In this document: piece after piece, positions 19,931 through 30,563 of the stretch
Position numbering within the stretch: the stretch's first letter is position 1
How the letters are laid out: the number at the start of each line of letters is the position of its first letter
Assembly (NCBI RefSeq): GCF_051622035.1
Contig: NC_135362.1
Span: 24,079,001 to 24,143,000, forward strand
Source of the DNA: Arctopsyche grandis
Taxonomy: Eukaryota; Arthropoda; Insecta; Trichoptera; Hydropsychidae
Length of the DNA stretch: 64,000 nucleotides
Direction: 5' to 3'
The notes under the pieces: model-generated
What the model was told of the DNA's origin: nothing
The model's database searches: none
The model's input: only the letters and a program-made list of their open reading frames with translations
Translations under genes and position numbers: made by a program

Positions 19931-22900
19931 ATGGAGGGTTGGAATTTTCTTGATAAGCAGCAGCATGCCGACGAATATCGGCCGATTTTGTGCAGTAGCG
20001 AAATAAGCAGCAATTTCTCCATTACGGTGAGCGCCGTCTTTGAAAACCAATCAAAATGCACATCTCCGACTTCAATCAAATCCTGTATACAACTTCCACA
20101 CATCTGCATATACTTTGGCGACGTTTTGCTGGTGCTCAACGGCGAAAAATGCGAATTGAAACTGTTCAAAGCTTTCCAAACGGACATAGAACATGTACTG
20201 ATACTGAAGCAATCCAATATTACAATAGTAATCCTCGCCGACGGAAGAGTGCTGAGTTTAGATTTAAAATCTGGAGTACATTGCTTCATCAATGCCACTG
20301 TTCCTACTGGTAATACAGCTATTGCTTTCATGTATGAACAATGCGATAAAAGTATCATACTCGTAAATAAAAAGGGTATGTTGTATCAACATTTGCTTTT
20401 GTCTCCAGACGGAAAGCAATATAAGTTGAGTCAAATAAACCACGAGGAATTGAATGCCGAGTCTAAATTTTATATAGGATTAAGACTTGCAAACATGAAA
20501 CCTTTATATAAGTCATCTTTGTGTTTGAACACGTCAATCAACGATACTGTTAATGTTTATTGTCCCATCACAAAACAGAATTACGCCATCGGAGATAGTG
20601 TCTTCAGTTTAACGCCGTTCGAAAATAGTAATAAAGTATTGTTCATGAGAGATAGTAGGCGCAAATTGTGCATTGGAAGTTGTTACGATTTGAGCGTAGA
20701 ATTGAGCGTGGACGTTGGCGAAAATTGTTTTATAGTCGGCGGATTTGATGATTTTGCTCTGTATTCAGAATCTAAAGACGGACGGATCTATGTTTATCTG
20801 ATACGAGAGAATTCGCCAATGTCGCAGTTGGAAATCCTCATATCGTTGAAGAACTATGAAGCCGCCGAACTGTTTGCAAAGACGCACGGGCTGTCGCCGA
20901 CGGCCGTCATGGAAATCAAAGCCAAATGTTTAATGAACGATCTAAAGCAGACATATAATACGGAATCATTTAAAGAATTGAATAGTATATTATCGGCGTG
21001 TGAGAATGTTGAATTCGTAGTTGAATGTTGTATAGAAGGTGTCGAATCCAATGTAGAACTGTCGCCACTGCTTCGATTTGCTAAAAAGTTGCTTTTAAAT
21101 ATGGAAAATAGTCGGTTGAATACAAAAGTCGACGAATTGCTCTGGAAGGTGGAGACTTTTAATATGTTCGACGTCGACAAGGACAACTTGATAGATTGGA
21201 GAAGCTTCATAGCTTCGAAGCCGATGAACATATGTGAAAAGTTCTTGAACAACGACCTGCTAGATCATGCGGCCATAGTTTGGTTGAAATGTTACCGATT
21301 TGTATACAAGAACCTTCGAGTCGACGATGTCACCAGACTGCTGACGTGCATCAGCCTCGACACCAAGTTGAATTCGCTACTGAGATTCTTAGAATATTTC
21401 ATACCGAGCGTGGTTAATGTAATACCGCATTGCGCCGATTGCATCATCAGCTGGGCCAAGGATCGGATATGCATTTTGGAAAACTCTCCACACTGGCCCG
21501 AAGTCGGCGTACAATTCGCCGAAAAGTTCGCACACTTGACCTTCACGGCCAAAGGATCGATAGACTTCATACCGCCGTCGGCCGACAATATATACTTCTT
21601 AATAAGCTGCATGAAAAAAATACAAACATTAAAGAAAGAATACAACATAATAGTATCATTGAAAGACTTCACCACACTGTCTGCGAATGAACTTGCAAAG
21701 TTGATTTTACGTAAAGCCTTCAATGAGGACCTTCAAACGCTCTTGCGCAACTTCCTCGGCACGTTTATGATTCACCACAACTTGAATCACGACGGAATCA
21801 TCCGGGAGTACATAGAAGAGCTGCTCGACTTGTCGCCGACCATTGATGAAATCAAAATGCTAACATTGATAGACTCGATATACAACGCCGACGAAAAATA
21901 CCAATGCGTTATACTGATATTGAAGTCGGCACAGGTTCCATGGAGTGAGACTGTGCGGAAGATGGCCGACGATGCCATCGCTTCACGTCACATCCTCGCT
22001 CCGCAGATCCACGCTGAGATACTACACGCCGACATACGATCCATCCTCGTCAAGTATGAATGCAACGAAATCGCATCGGAAGACTACGAATGTCTCATAA
22101 AGCTCATCATCAACACTGGACACCCAGAGATGATGTCCGACATTGAAAAAATCACCAACGTATACTTCTCTTTGAAAGAAGACGCTTATTTACTTTGCAT
22201 CCAGCGGTACGTCGAACGCAGTGATATATTCGCAGCATTGAACATATACAAATCATCAAACGACGCTTTTAAGGAATTGTGCTACAACACTCTTCTGCTC
22301 GTCCTGGAAGATAAGTTGAGCAGCGATCACGATAAAACGTCTGAATGTAATTATATTGATTTTTTAAGGTGTATCCGTACTGATGATCACATTTTGGATT
22401 GTTTGAATAGAATATACGTGCTCAAGAATCGATTTCAATTACGCATCACCTTGAACGAGTATTGCGTTAAAGAATATCGAACGTATCATTTGAATCAATG
22501 GTGTAAGAATCGAAGTAAAGAGTCGAAGAATATCGTCGACATTCTATCAGAGACTATTGAAGTCGGTGCAAATTTATCCATTTCGAAATCTGACAGTATT
22601 TTAGTATTAATAGACGGAATTGAAGCTAAGTTGCTTCCGACTTTGGCCTCCATCGTGATGTCCGACAGATATTACTTCACCGATTGCGATGTAAATTCCG
22701 TGGATTTGATTTTTAAATTAATTTCACACGTCAATTTAGATGACGCTACAATATTGGATAATGGTTTGAATTGCATATTGAACATTTTGGCCGATTGTAG
22801 TGCTAAATGTATGTCGTACTGTGTCGAAGTGTGTGGATGGTTGACGTCCATATACTACGCTCATGACGTCACGAGGGAATTGTTGAGCTCTTGGAAACTC

Positions 22901-25531
22901 TCCGACTTCTACAATCCTCACATAGTTACGTCTGTCGTGCCGACTTGGAAGGAATTGTTTACTCGTAACGGAGCTGATGATTACAAACGTCGGCGTGTGA
23001 ACGTTTGCATGTGTGCTGGAGGTCAAAGTTGCGACGGATCGACTTGTTTGAAAGCTTCTTTGAATAGATTCCAGATGCAACAGAACGATGTGAACTTCCT
23101 GCGGATTATAGGGCACCGTATGAGTCAATGTATGGCTGACGATTTGCAGATTCCGTCTTGGATGGTCGACGTTAACGAAGCTGCTGTGAAGACCCTCATT
23201 GTTAAGATGCTAGCGTCGGAAAAGTCCGATCATATGTTCATCGCCTGTTTGATGTTCTCGTTGTCGGATAGCAACGAGTGGTTGAACGATGTGTTGAAAG
23301 GCTATGGAAGTTCGCAGAAGAAGATCAATTTCGCTCATCATATTTTGAAATGTCGCGAGGTGTATCACCATACGAATATTCCGTATAAGCAAGCGTTCGA
23401 AGTTTACTCTCAGAGTAGTGTAGAGGCAAAGTTGGAGAGTTGTGGAATTGTGCTGAAGGAAAATCAAGACGGAATACAGAACGTTGTGTCGTTGTTAGAG
23501 TCGATTGTAAATTTGAAGTCGTTCGATGTAGAAGTCTTTCAAGAGTATTGCTCGACTGCTAATATAGACGTGGATCAAGCTCTGATGTGTTACCTGTTCC
23601 TTTTGTTGAAATCGTGGAACAACAACTATGAATTCACGCATTACAACTTCGGCAAATGTAAAATCGTCGCCGAGTTCGATAAACGTGTGACGATGCAAAA
23701 GTGCATGAACGTCGTCGACAGAATCAAATGCAAGAAAGACCTGGTGGAGAACTTGACGACGCTCTTCAAAAACGGCGAGATACACGTCTTGAACTTGATC
23801 ACGGTGAATTTGAGCCTGTACTGTTACGAAGTGTATCTGTTCATTTTGGAGCTGCTGAAGAGTGTGACGGGTCAGGACGCGTTCTTCCGGGAGTATCTGC
23901 TGTTGAAGTTCTTGCAGACGTACCGTAGAATAAGCCGGCCGAAGCAGGGCGAGATAGACGAGTTCAGCATGAAGGAGACTTTCCCGAAGATCGGCTTCTA
24001 TCGTTTGCCGTTCCAGTGTTTGATGTCGGCTAATTTTTGGAACAAGCTCAAACCAGAGGTGACTTTGGACACGTACAAACAATGGCTGCCGATAGCCGGT
24101 CTGTTACTGTTGGACGAAGACGTTCAAGTGAGCCGCGACATGATCTGCAGCAACGCTGTCAAGCAGAGCATGACCGTAGAAAAAACAATCAACGAAAACT
24201 CTAACATTAAGTGGAGTCTCCACATGAAAAACAATCGGTTGTTAAAAGAAGCTCACGAGTGCGTGCAGAACATAACCAATTTAGAATGGGCCGGGGCTTG
24301 TTTCTACTACGTCTTTCAAGGTTCTGCGTTCGGAGCCGACCAGGTAGCGGCAGCCGACGTCTGCTATCAATTCGCCGAACACTGGGCCAAGATCGAACCG
24401 AACAACAACGTCGTGCGCAAGATGCAAATGAAACACCTGCTCACATCGTCAGCGCACATCCTACATAAATACAATCTAGGCGAAGATAAACTCTTATCAC
24501 TCTGCGACAGTCCGCACAGATTGATCGAAGCTTTGTACAATCACAGATCGATCCTGACCAGATACGAGTCCTCGGATATAAACAATGCCGTCAACGAAAT
24601 AGCCGACAAGCACAACTTGAACGTAGCGCCAATACGAATGCAAATCTTGGAGCGGATCCTGAGCGTTCATGTCGACGGCTCAGACGGCTCCTTGCAGATC
24701 GAAGCGCTCATGAGAGCTTGCTACATATTGAAGGCGACAAACATAATGTCGACAGCTTTGTATTTATTCCGCATCGGTCTGAGTGCAAACGATTCCGTCG
24801 ACAACTACAACGTGCCGATCAGAGCTTTGCAATGCTTGCTCAGTCTAGTCGACGGAGATCTGATTGAAAAAGTTTCGAATAATACAGCGAGAGACATTTG
24901 GTTCAAACTGTGGGAGTTGTATTTTATAAACGGACTGCATCTGATCGGTTTGGAATACTTGCTGCCGCTGTTCCACGAGAATAAGACGCAGGCCGTTCAG
25001 CAAATGTGGCACACGAAAGAACACAACAAGTTAACGGTGTCGTTGATAGTCAAGATGATGTTCGTTTACGATATACGAGTGAACGATACGGCTTTGGATG
25101 AGCTGTGTCGGAGTATACTCAAGTTTAATATGGTGCTCGACGTGAAGGACTTTCTGCTGTCTGCTCCGATTGTTTACAGTCCGAACTATATCGGCATGTG
25201 GGATCACGTTCTCGTGGCTCCGTTCAAAAGGTTGGACACGCCGCTGATTGGCCAGCAAAAGAGCGACTGCTACGAAGCCATCAAACTGATGCCGGCTTGT
25301 CCGGTATTGGCAAGTGTCGATCTCTCGTTGGTTTTGAACTCGTCCGTCCGACTTGGGGTCACCGAATTGGCCATGATGGTCCTGCCGCATCTGCCGAACG
25401 CCGATAGACCTAGAGCTAGAGCTAAAATTGGCAAGATGAAGAAGTCGACACTGCAAGAGATGAAGCTAATGAAGACTAAAGGGATTCTAACCACCGGTTT
25501 GGTGATTTCAATACTGAAGCAGGCCTCGTAA
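19931..25531 (+). CDS. rod: Kinetochore protein Rod / KNTC1 (RZZ complex)
   Basis: An uninterrupted 1866-codon frame with no intron in the coding region. Rod is the large subunit of the Rod-ZW10-Zwilch complex, which recruits dynein and the spindle checkpoint proteins to kinetochores. Residues 1 to about 290 look like a beta-propeller (short beta-rich repeats such as VLNGEKCELKLF, VILADGRVLSLD). Then a turn at LEILISLKNYEAAELFAKTHG, which matches the start of the helical part in KNTC1, leads into a very long alpha-solenoid. The RZZ C-terminal region includes WAGACFYYVFQGSAFGADQ (near residue 1453). The length is slightly below the human (about 2200) and fly (about 2090) proteins. The many minus-strand open frames beneath it are shadows. 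The start ATG (AAAATGGAG) directly follows a likely 3' splice site. Confidence 0.88.
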   Translation: MEGWNFLDKQQHADEYRPILCSSEISSNFSITVSAVFENQSKCTSPTSIKSCIQLPHICIYFGDVLLVLNGEKCELKLFKAFQTDIEHVLILKQSNITIVILADGRVLSLDLKSGVHCFINATVPTGNTAIAFMYEQCDKSIILVNKKGMLYQHLLLSPDGKQYKLSQINHEELNAESKFYIGLRLANMKPLYKSSLCLNTSINDTVNVYCPITKQNYAIGDSVFSLTPFENSNKVLFMRDSRRKLCIGSCYDLSVELSVDVGENCFIVGGFDDFALYSESKDGRIYVYLIRENSPMSQLEILISLKNYEAAELFAKTHGLSPTAVMEIKAKCLMNDLKQTYNTESFKELNSILSACENVEFVVECCIEGVESNVELSPLLRFAKKLLLNMENSRLNTKVDELLWKVETFNMFDVDKDNLIDWRSFIASKPMNICEKFLNNDLLDHAAIVWLKCYRFVYKNLRVDDVTRLLTCISLDTKLNSLLRFLEYFIPSVVNVIPHCADCIISWAKDRICILENSPHWPEVGVQFAEKFAHLTFTAKGSIDFIPPSADNIYFLISCMKKIQTLKKEYNIIVSLKDFTTLSANELAKLILRKAFNEDLQTLLRNFLGTFMIHHNLNHDGIIREYIEELLDLSPTIDEIKMLTLIDSIYNADEKYQCVILILKSAQVPWSETVRKMADDAIASRHILAPQIHAEILHADIRSILVKYECNEIASEDYECLIKLIINTGHPEMMSDIEKITNVYFSLKEDAYLLCIQRYVERSDIFAALNIYKSSNDAFKELCYNTLLLVLEDKLSSDHDKTSECNYIDFLRCIRTDDHILDCLNRIYVLKNRFQLRITLNEYCVKEYRTYHLNQWCKNRSKESKNIVDILSETIEVGANLSISKSDSILVLIDGIEAKLLPTLASIVMSDRYYFTDCDVNSVDLIFKLISHVNLDDATILDNGLNCILNILADCSAKCMSYCVEVCGWLTSIYYAHDVTRELLSSWKLSDFYNPHIVTSVVPTWKELFTRNGADDYKRRRVNVCMCAGGQSCDGSTCLKASLNRFQMQQNDVNFLRIIGHRMSQCMADDLQIPSWMVDVNEAAVKTLIVKMLASEKSDHMFIACLMFSLSDSNEWLNDVLKGYGSSQKKINFAHHILKCREVYHHTNIPYKQAFEVYSQSSVEAKLESCGIVLKENQDGIQNVVSLLESIVNLKSFDVEVFQEYCSTANIDVDQALMCYLFLLLKSWNNNYEFTHYNFGKCKIVAEFDKRVTMQKCMNVVDRIKCKKDLVENLTTLFKNGEIHVLNLITVNLSLYCYEVYLFILELLKSVTGQDAFFREYLLLKFLQTYRRISRPKQGEIDEFSMKETFPKIGFYRLPFQCLMSANFWNKLKPEVTLDTYKQWLPIAGLLLLDEDVQVSRDMICSNAVKQSMTVEKTINENSNIKWSLHMKNNRLLKEAHECVQNITNLEWAGACFYYVFQGSAFGADQVAAADVCYQFAEHWAKIEPNNNVVRKMQMKHLLTSSAHILHKYNLGEDKLLSLCDSPHRLIEALYNHRSILTRYESSDINNAVNEIADKHNLNVAPIRMQILERILSVHVDGSDGSLQIEALMRACYILKATNIMSTALYLFRIGLSANDSVDNYNVPIRALQCLLSLVDGDLIEKVSNNTARDIWFKLWELYFINGLHLIGLEYLLPLFHENKTQAVQQMWHTKEHNKLTVSLIVKMMFVYDIRVNDTALDELCRSILKFNMVLDVKDFLLSAPIVYSPNYIGMWDHVLVAPFKRLDTPLIGQQKSDCYEAIKLMPACPVLASVDLSLVLNSSVRLGVTELAMMVLPHLPNADRPRARAKIGKMKKSTLQEMKLMKTKGILTTGLVISILKQAS

Positions 25532-26922
25532 ATATTCAAATCCAATCAATTTGATATGAACTGCTAGTCTCATTGGATAATGACGTGTCGGAGTGAGTCT
25601 AATTTACAATATAATTTCCAAACTGACACTGTCACTATTGGTTACAAATCTTGTGATAGTTAACAAGCAAATTCAAAATATGCTAAATTTTAAAGATTTA
25701 TACGCACAGTATAAATAATTACATCTTAATTTTAAAATCATCATGATTACTCAACAGGGGGATAACGGAATAAAAATCAATTGTATATAATAAAATAAAA
25801 ACATGATATTATTATTAACATTTTTATGTACGAAACAATATAACATAGCTATTATATAATAAATTTATTTAAAACTTTTCATGATTGTATAAATTAATAA
25901 CAAAATATGCACCTATTGATCGGTCCACAAGTACATACATATCTAATAACAAGCATTCATTTCAAAACTAATAAGCGTCACACTTATTTATTATATGTAT
26001 GATAAAATTTTGCATTATCTTTTTTTTTATTATATATTTAATTATATATAAAAATATTTTTTTAAAATTTCGTACGATTAATACTGAACTTGGTCTCAGT
26101 ATATGTAAAATTTAGGTATTATTTTGTTCATTTCGTTGGTGATTCATCAATTCAACAAACAAACTATCATACAATGAATTAAAAACATATCACACTATAA
26201 ATAAACACACTAAAAACAATGAATGTCTCATGGATTATCTCTACATGCTATTTTTAAACCAAAAAAAAAGCAACCATTATTACCAAACGAAAGATTAAAA
26301 ATAACCTTAAATTAATATGGTAATGAGATTTATAAAACAGATATACCTGGCGTTGGCCAAGTGTATAAGACTTAATAATACACTTTCAATTTCATCTATG
26401 GTACATATGTACATACATATATACAGTCGAATTTTGTTATTACTCGGTAATAACAATTATAGGTTTAAAGATACTCTTACTTTAAACTAATAAATACTCA
26501 CATTTGATAAACTTACGATAGCTGTGTAACGAGTATGATTTTGTCAATGTATATTGTCACAGTGAAATTATAACACCAGTAAAACTATAATTTCACTGAC
26601 TTTTCAATGAAATCATAACCAATTACATTTTTATTAAGTAGAGTTCAGTGAAATCATTCAATTACATTTCACTAACCCCTATTAGTGAAATTATCATTTT
26701 TGATAGTTGGATGATAGTGCGTCGCCGATACGAATCGCGCCACCCCACGTCACAAACCCCGCTCCTCTTCCCCACTGTCCTCATGGTCCAATATCTGTTT
26801 CGATTTTGGCTTTTTTTGATGCCACATGTGTGGGACTGGATGCGGAAGCGAACACATCATAATATCTTAGCAGCCAACACTTATTTATTTAAGGTTAGGT
26901 TAGGTTTCCACATGCTGAATAG
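25532..26922. other. Intergenic region after the Rod gene
   Basis: Very AT-rich, with no gene. Around 26559-26680, copies of GTGAAATTATAA and the inverse TATAATTTCACTG form small hairpins. A similar cluster lies at 27730-27770. These may be the ends of an older element holding the MITE at 26923, but no target duplication was found. Confidence 0.5.
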
Positions 26923-27331
26923 GGATGCGGTGCATCCGCTCTAAAATCGCCAGACAAATTGAACGACAGATTAACGGACGGCTGCTTAAAATGCAATTCT
27001 CGTCTTCTCGAATGATAGATTGCACATCAGATGACGGGTAACCTTTCGATGTACACAGATGCAATTATTAAAATTGAGTTGGATCTTTCAGGCGAGTTTA
27101 ATAAAGCAAGATTCGATAAGTTCCGGATCTTGCCTTATTAAACTTGCCAGAAAGATCCAACTCAATTTTAATATTTACCATTTTAATAATTGCATCTGTG
27201 CAAATCGAAAGGTTACTCGTCATCTGATGTGCAATCTATCATGCGAGAAAACGAGAATTATGTTTAAAGCTGCCGTTCTATTAATCTGTCGTTCGTTTGT
27301 CTGGCGATTTTAGAGCGGATGCACCAAACCC
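26923..27331. mobile_element. Foldback MITE, 409 bp, 9-bp target duplication (MULE-like)
   Basis: The ends GGATGCGGTGCATCCGCTC and GAGCGGATGCACCAAACCC are inverted; the two halves are complementary over most of the length, with the centre near 27125. It is flanked by the exact 9-bp duplication GCTGAATAG (26914-26922, 27332-27340). It has no coding capacity. Internally deleted relatives lie at 43061 and 62546. Confidence 0.9.
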
Positions 27332-27340
27332 GCTGAATAG

Positions 27341-28252
27341 TGCAACTGCCTGGTCGGCGTGGGAATAATTTGCTTCGACAGTAATGAAGATAAAAGAAGA
27401 CACAGAGAGAACCCGAGACTATGAAGGTAGAGTCGAAAATGGCCAAGACAAATCTGCTTCCTCGAAGTAAAACATGAAAATGTGTTCGGGGTGGGGTTTA
27501 GTCGGCAAAAATCCGACACTATCCTCCAGTGTGGGCTGGAAGGTGTCCTTTGAAGATTCCCCACCTCCGACGATAAAAAAAAGGTTAGGTTAAGTTAAGT
27601 TAGGGTTGGTTTTATTTATTTAAGATTAGGGTGTTAGAGTTGTTAGTAAGTGGTGTAATTCGATTTACAAATACACTGACATTGACAAGTGAATTTGTAA
27701 TTCTATTGTTATACCCGCACTCACTGCTTGAGCCAGTGAAATTATAACTTCAATGACAATTACAGTTTCACTGTAACATACACATACATGATATATTCAA
27801 ATGTCTATTATCTTTCATAAATCGATTGTCAAAAGATAATATTTATGAATGACTTTTTCAATCAGATTTTTTTTGCATTTTTATATCAGAAAATTCGTAT
27901 AACGAGTTATATAAAACTTAGGTCTAGTTCGTACTAAGCGAGTTCGACTGTATATATATATAAACAAATTAACGACAAATAATTCATAACAATGGCACTT
28001 TAGTCAAAATATCAAACTACACGCATCGGAAGACGTCCTCACAGTGAAATACTGATCTGTCTTAACACCTACTATTATTTAACAGTTTTTAGCTTATCAC
28101 ATCATATACATACATATACATCATATGGGAATGTGTATTGTGTGGTTAGAGTTTAAGTACATCGTAGTAATGGGTGCTACGAGAAACCGATCCACGACGA
28201 TAGAGATCGATTCTTGAACTTACGCAGTTACTTGAAGTTACTCTGAGCAGGA
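27341..28252. other. Intergenic region
   Basis: No gene was recognised. It includes short GGTTAGGTTAAG-type runs near 27583, also seen at 26893. They resemble insect TTAGG repeats but are too short and degenerate to mean more. Confidence 0.5.
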
Positions 28253-30563
28253 CTATTTGCAGGGTTCGCTCGCGACGAAGAGATCCGTGTAATTTACCAA
28301 GAAGAAAGACACTAGCGATCCGATGGCGGATCCCAGCTGCGATGCTGCACCGCAGTAGAACATCCACGATCCACCTTCGGATCGGAATATCGTAGATATG
28401 CACAGTTTGATGTAGCTGACCAGTCCCACGACGGCTATCCACACTATGACCTGAACACGAAAAATGCATAATGAGTCGATTACCATATCACGTGGAGGTT
28501 TAAGCTTGATAATGTGATACATATGTAGTTGTGGGCAATATTCGTTTCGAGTGTCCAACGCGTGTATGTTATCTGTGTTTCATTTGTATGAAGAGTATGT
28601 TAAGTGTTCAATTAAGCTCAACCTTCGACGTGATGACGATAAATATTTGACGTGTAAAGATATATATATTGTTATATCATATATAATAGATCGTCTCGAG
28701 TTATTCTGTGCCGCTCTTATATGATATCGTAGACAGTTTATTTTTGATTTTTTTTCTTTTCACGTTGAAATATTGCTGTATTTATTTTATTATAAACTGT
28801 TTTGAAGAAGCCTTAGGTATATGATACAACGAAAAAGCAATGAAAGCGTTAATTACACTGAACAACAAAAAAAATTAGTTTGACGCACTGAATTCGAATA
28901 TGATAATGATTTTTGTTGGTTTTCTCTCGTTTAGGAGATATGAGCGTTTAAAAAAATGCGCAATTTCTACAGATTTTCGGCTTTTGCAGTCTTTAACTCA
29001 AAATCTGGTTTTGCTGTGGCAAAAGTGAGTATTGGAATTAATAGTCAGATGTTTTTCCTATTGGTTTTGATTTTTATTGGTTTAAAATACTTAAATCTGT
29101 AAAAATTGCGCATGTTTTTAAACGCTCTTATATCATAAAGGAGAAAAAACCATTGTCACATTCGAATTCAGTGGGCCTAACTAAGGAAAGACAGATTTGC
29201 CTCTGCTCCGGTATTTAAAAAACGTGTTTTGTTGCTCGGTGTTATTTCACTCGAGTTGCTGATTTTTAACACACATAGATTTCAATGTGTCAATGTTTAT
29301 TAAGCTTTATATTCATGTTTTCAATTATATCTTTATATTTCATGTGATTGGGCTAAAATGTTTCAGCCGTACTTAGCTAGCGGTTACAATATTAAAATTT
29401 GGTTTGTCTATACTTACAATGATGACAATGCCTCCTACGGTGTCAACCAAAGGTGGTGTAGGGCTGAGGACACTCGTGGCCAAAACATAAGCTATAAACA
29501 CCGAACACAACGAAGCCAAAATAGAAATCGACCTATTAGAAGTGTGCGGCAAGAACACGGCCAAGAAGCACGCAAACGGATTCGCCATGCTGCCGAGCGT
29601 CACAGCCAAGTGATAAGCCGTATTCCCATATGGCAGGCAAGAAAACGATTGTATGCTCGGAAACACTCCGTTGCCAAAAGCGCTAACCACCCCCATCAAC
29701 AGCAGCAGATTAGTCGAACGGAGCAGAGACAAGCCTTTGCCGTGATCATTCGACACGACGGTGGAAATACTATGATTGTCCGAATACTTATCAGTGTCTT
29801 TAATATCTTCCAGATCGATATTGTGTTGCGGTTTCAAAGAATATTCCCTTCTTGTCGGATTCGCAATTGCATTGTTTGCTGAAATCCTTTCGTTTTTGCA
29901 CGCTGTCAGATTGTTCAGTAAAGCGAAAGCTGTAAAACTCAATATCATGATTAGAGATATTATCAAGAAGAAGATTCGTGTGCTGAATGCTGGATCTTTG
30001 TATACAGGCTGACTGTTGGAGCATTCCGGATTGCCTCCTATACCTTGAGCTAGCGCTAAAATACTCGGAACGAAGCCGCTCAAGCCTTCTCCAATCAAAT
30101 AGCTTATCAGATACATCTCTTTATAATATCTCATATAGGGGAAGAATAGAACGGAGCTGGTGCAGCCGACTATCGCCGTGAAGAATACAAGTATCAGAAA
30201 TACAACGCTGCTCTCCTCTCCGTTTACTACTGTGACGTAGTTGTAGAAGAAAGACAGAAGGAGTGACGATACTATGCCTATGAACAGTATGGAATAGATC
30301 CAGTACGAGTCGTTCAAACGTTTCGAATAGAACTTTCTGAAGAGTGCGTACGAGATGGGTCCGAGGTTTGCGATCTGAACGGCTATGGACATGTACGAGG
30401 GTAGACTCCATGACTCGGGTGCGGATTTTACCAGGAGCGGCAGTTGGACGAACATTCCGTTCACTCCGACCCACGCCCCCATTCCGAAAAATATCGCCAA
30501 GAAGTCGACGACGAGCCATCGACCGGTCATGCAAGCTTTATACTGTTGAAACATTTCCTTCAT
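28253..30563 (-). CDS. Riboflavin transporter, SLC52A family
   Basis: Two coding exons: 30563-29418 (382 codons, donor ATT|GTAAGT) and 28450-28253 (65 codons plus stop, acceptor TTCAG), joining in phase 0 to give 447 aa. It is a multi-pass membrane protein with about 11 hydrophobic segments. The N-terminus has the family-typical MGAWVGVNGMFVQLPLLV and ESWSLPSYMSIAVQIANLGP. A hydrophilic, acidic cytoplasmic loop (residues about 240-285) precedes the second half (NGVFPSIQSFSCLPYGN, MANPFACFLA). The last exon encodes the final two segments. It moves riboflavin across the plasma membrane. A leader exon probably lies upstream: there is an acceptor-like TTGCAG near 30632 and a GTGAGT donor near 32435. 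Confidence 0.9.
28875..29184. mobile_element. Foldback element in the riboflavin-transporter intron
   Basis: The ends TTAGTTTGACGCACTGAATT and AATTCAGTGGGCCTAACTAA are inverted; arms of about 120 bp carry GAGCGTTTAAA and GCGCAATTT and their complements around an 80-bp centre. No coding capacity or clear target duplication. It lies in intron 28451-29417. Confidence 0.7.

Noticed and set aside
23495-24082. 195-codon minus-strand frame under the Rod gene
   Set aside because: Shadow of a real coding region on the other strand; no domain or start support.
27583-27610. GGTTAGG-type run resembling telomere repeats
   Set aside because: Too short and degenerate; no array.
26559-27775. Larger transposon with CAGTGAAATTATAA ends enclosing the foldback MITE
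   Set aside because: Ends are only loosely inverted and no target duplication was found.
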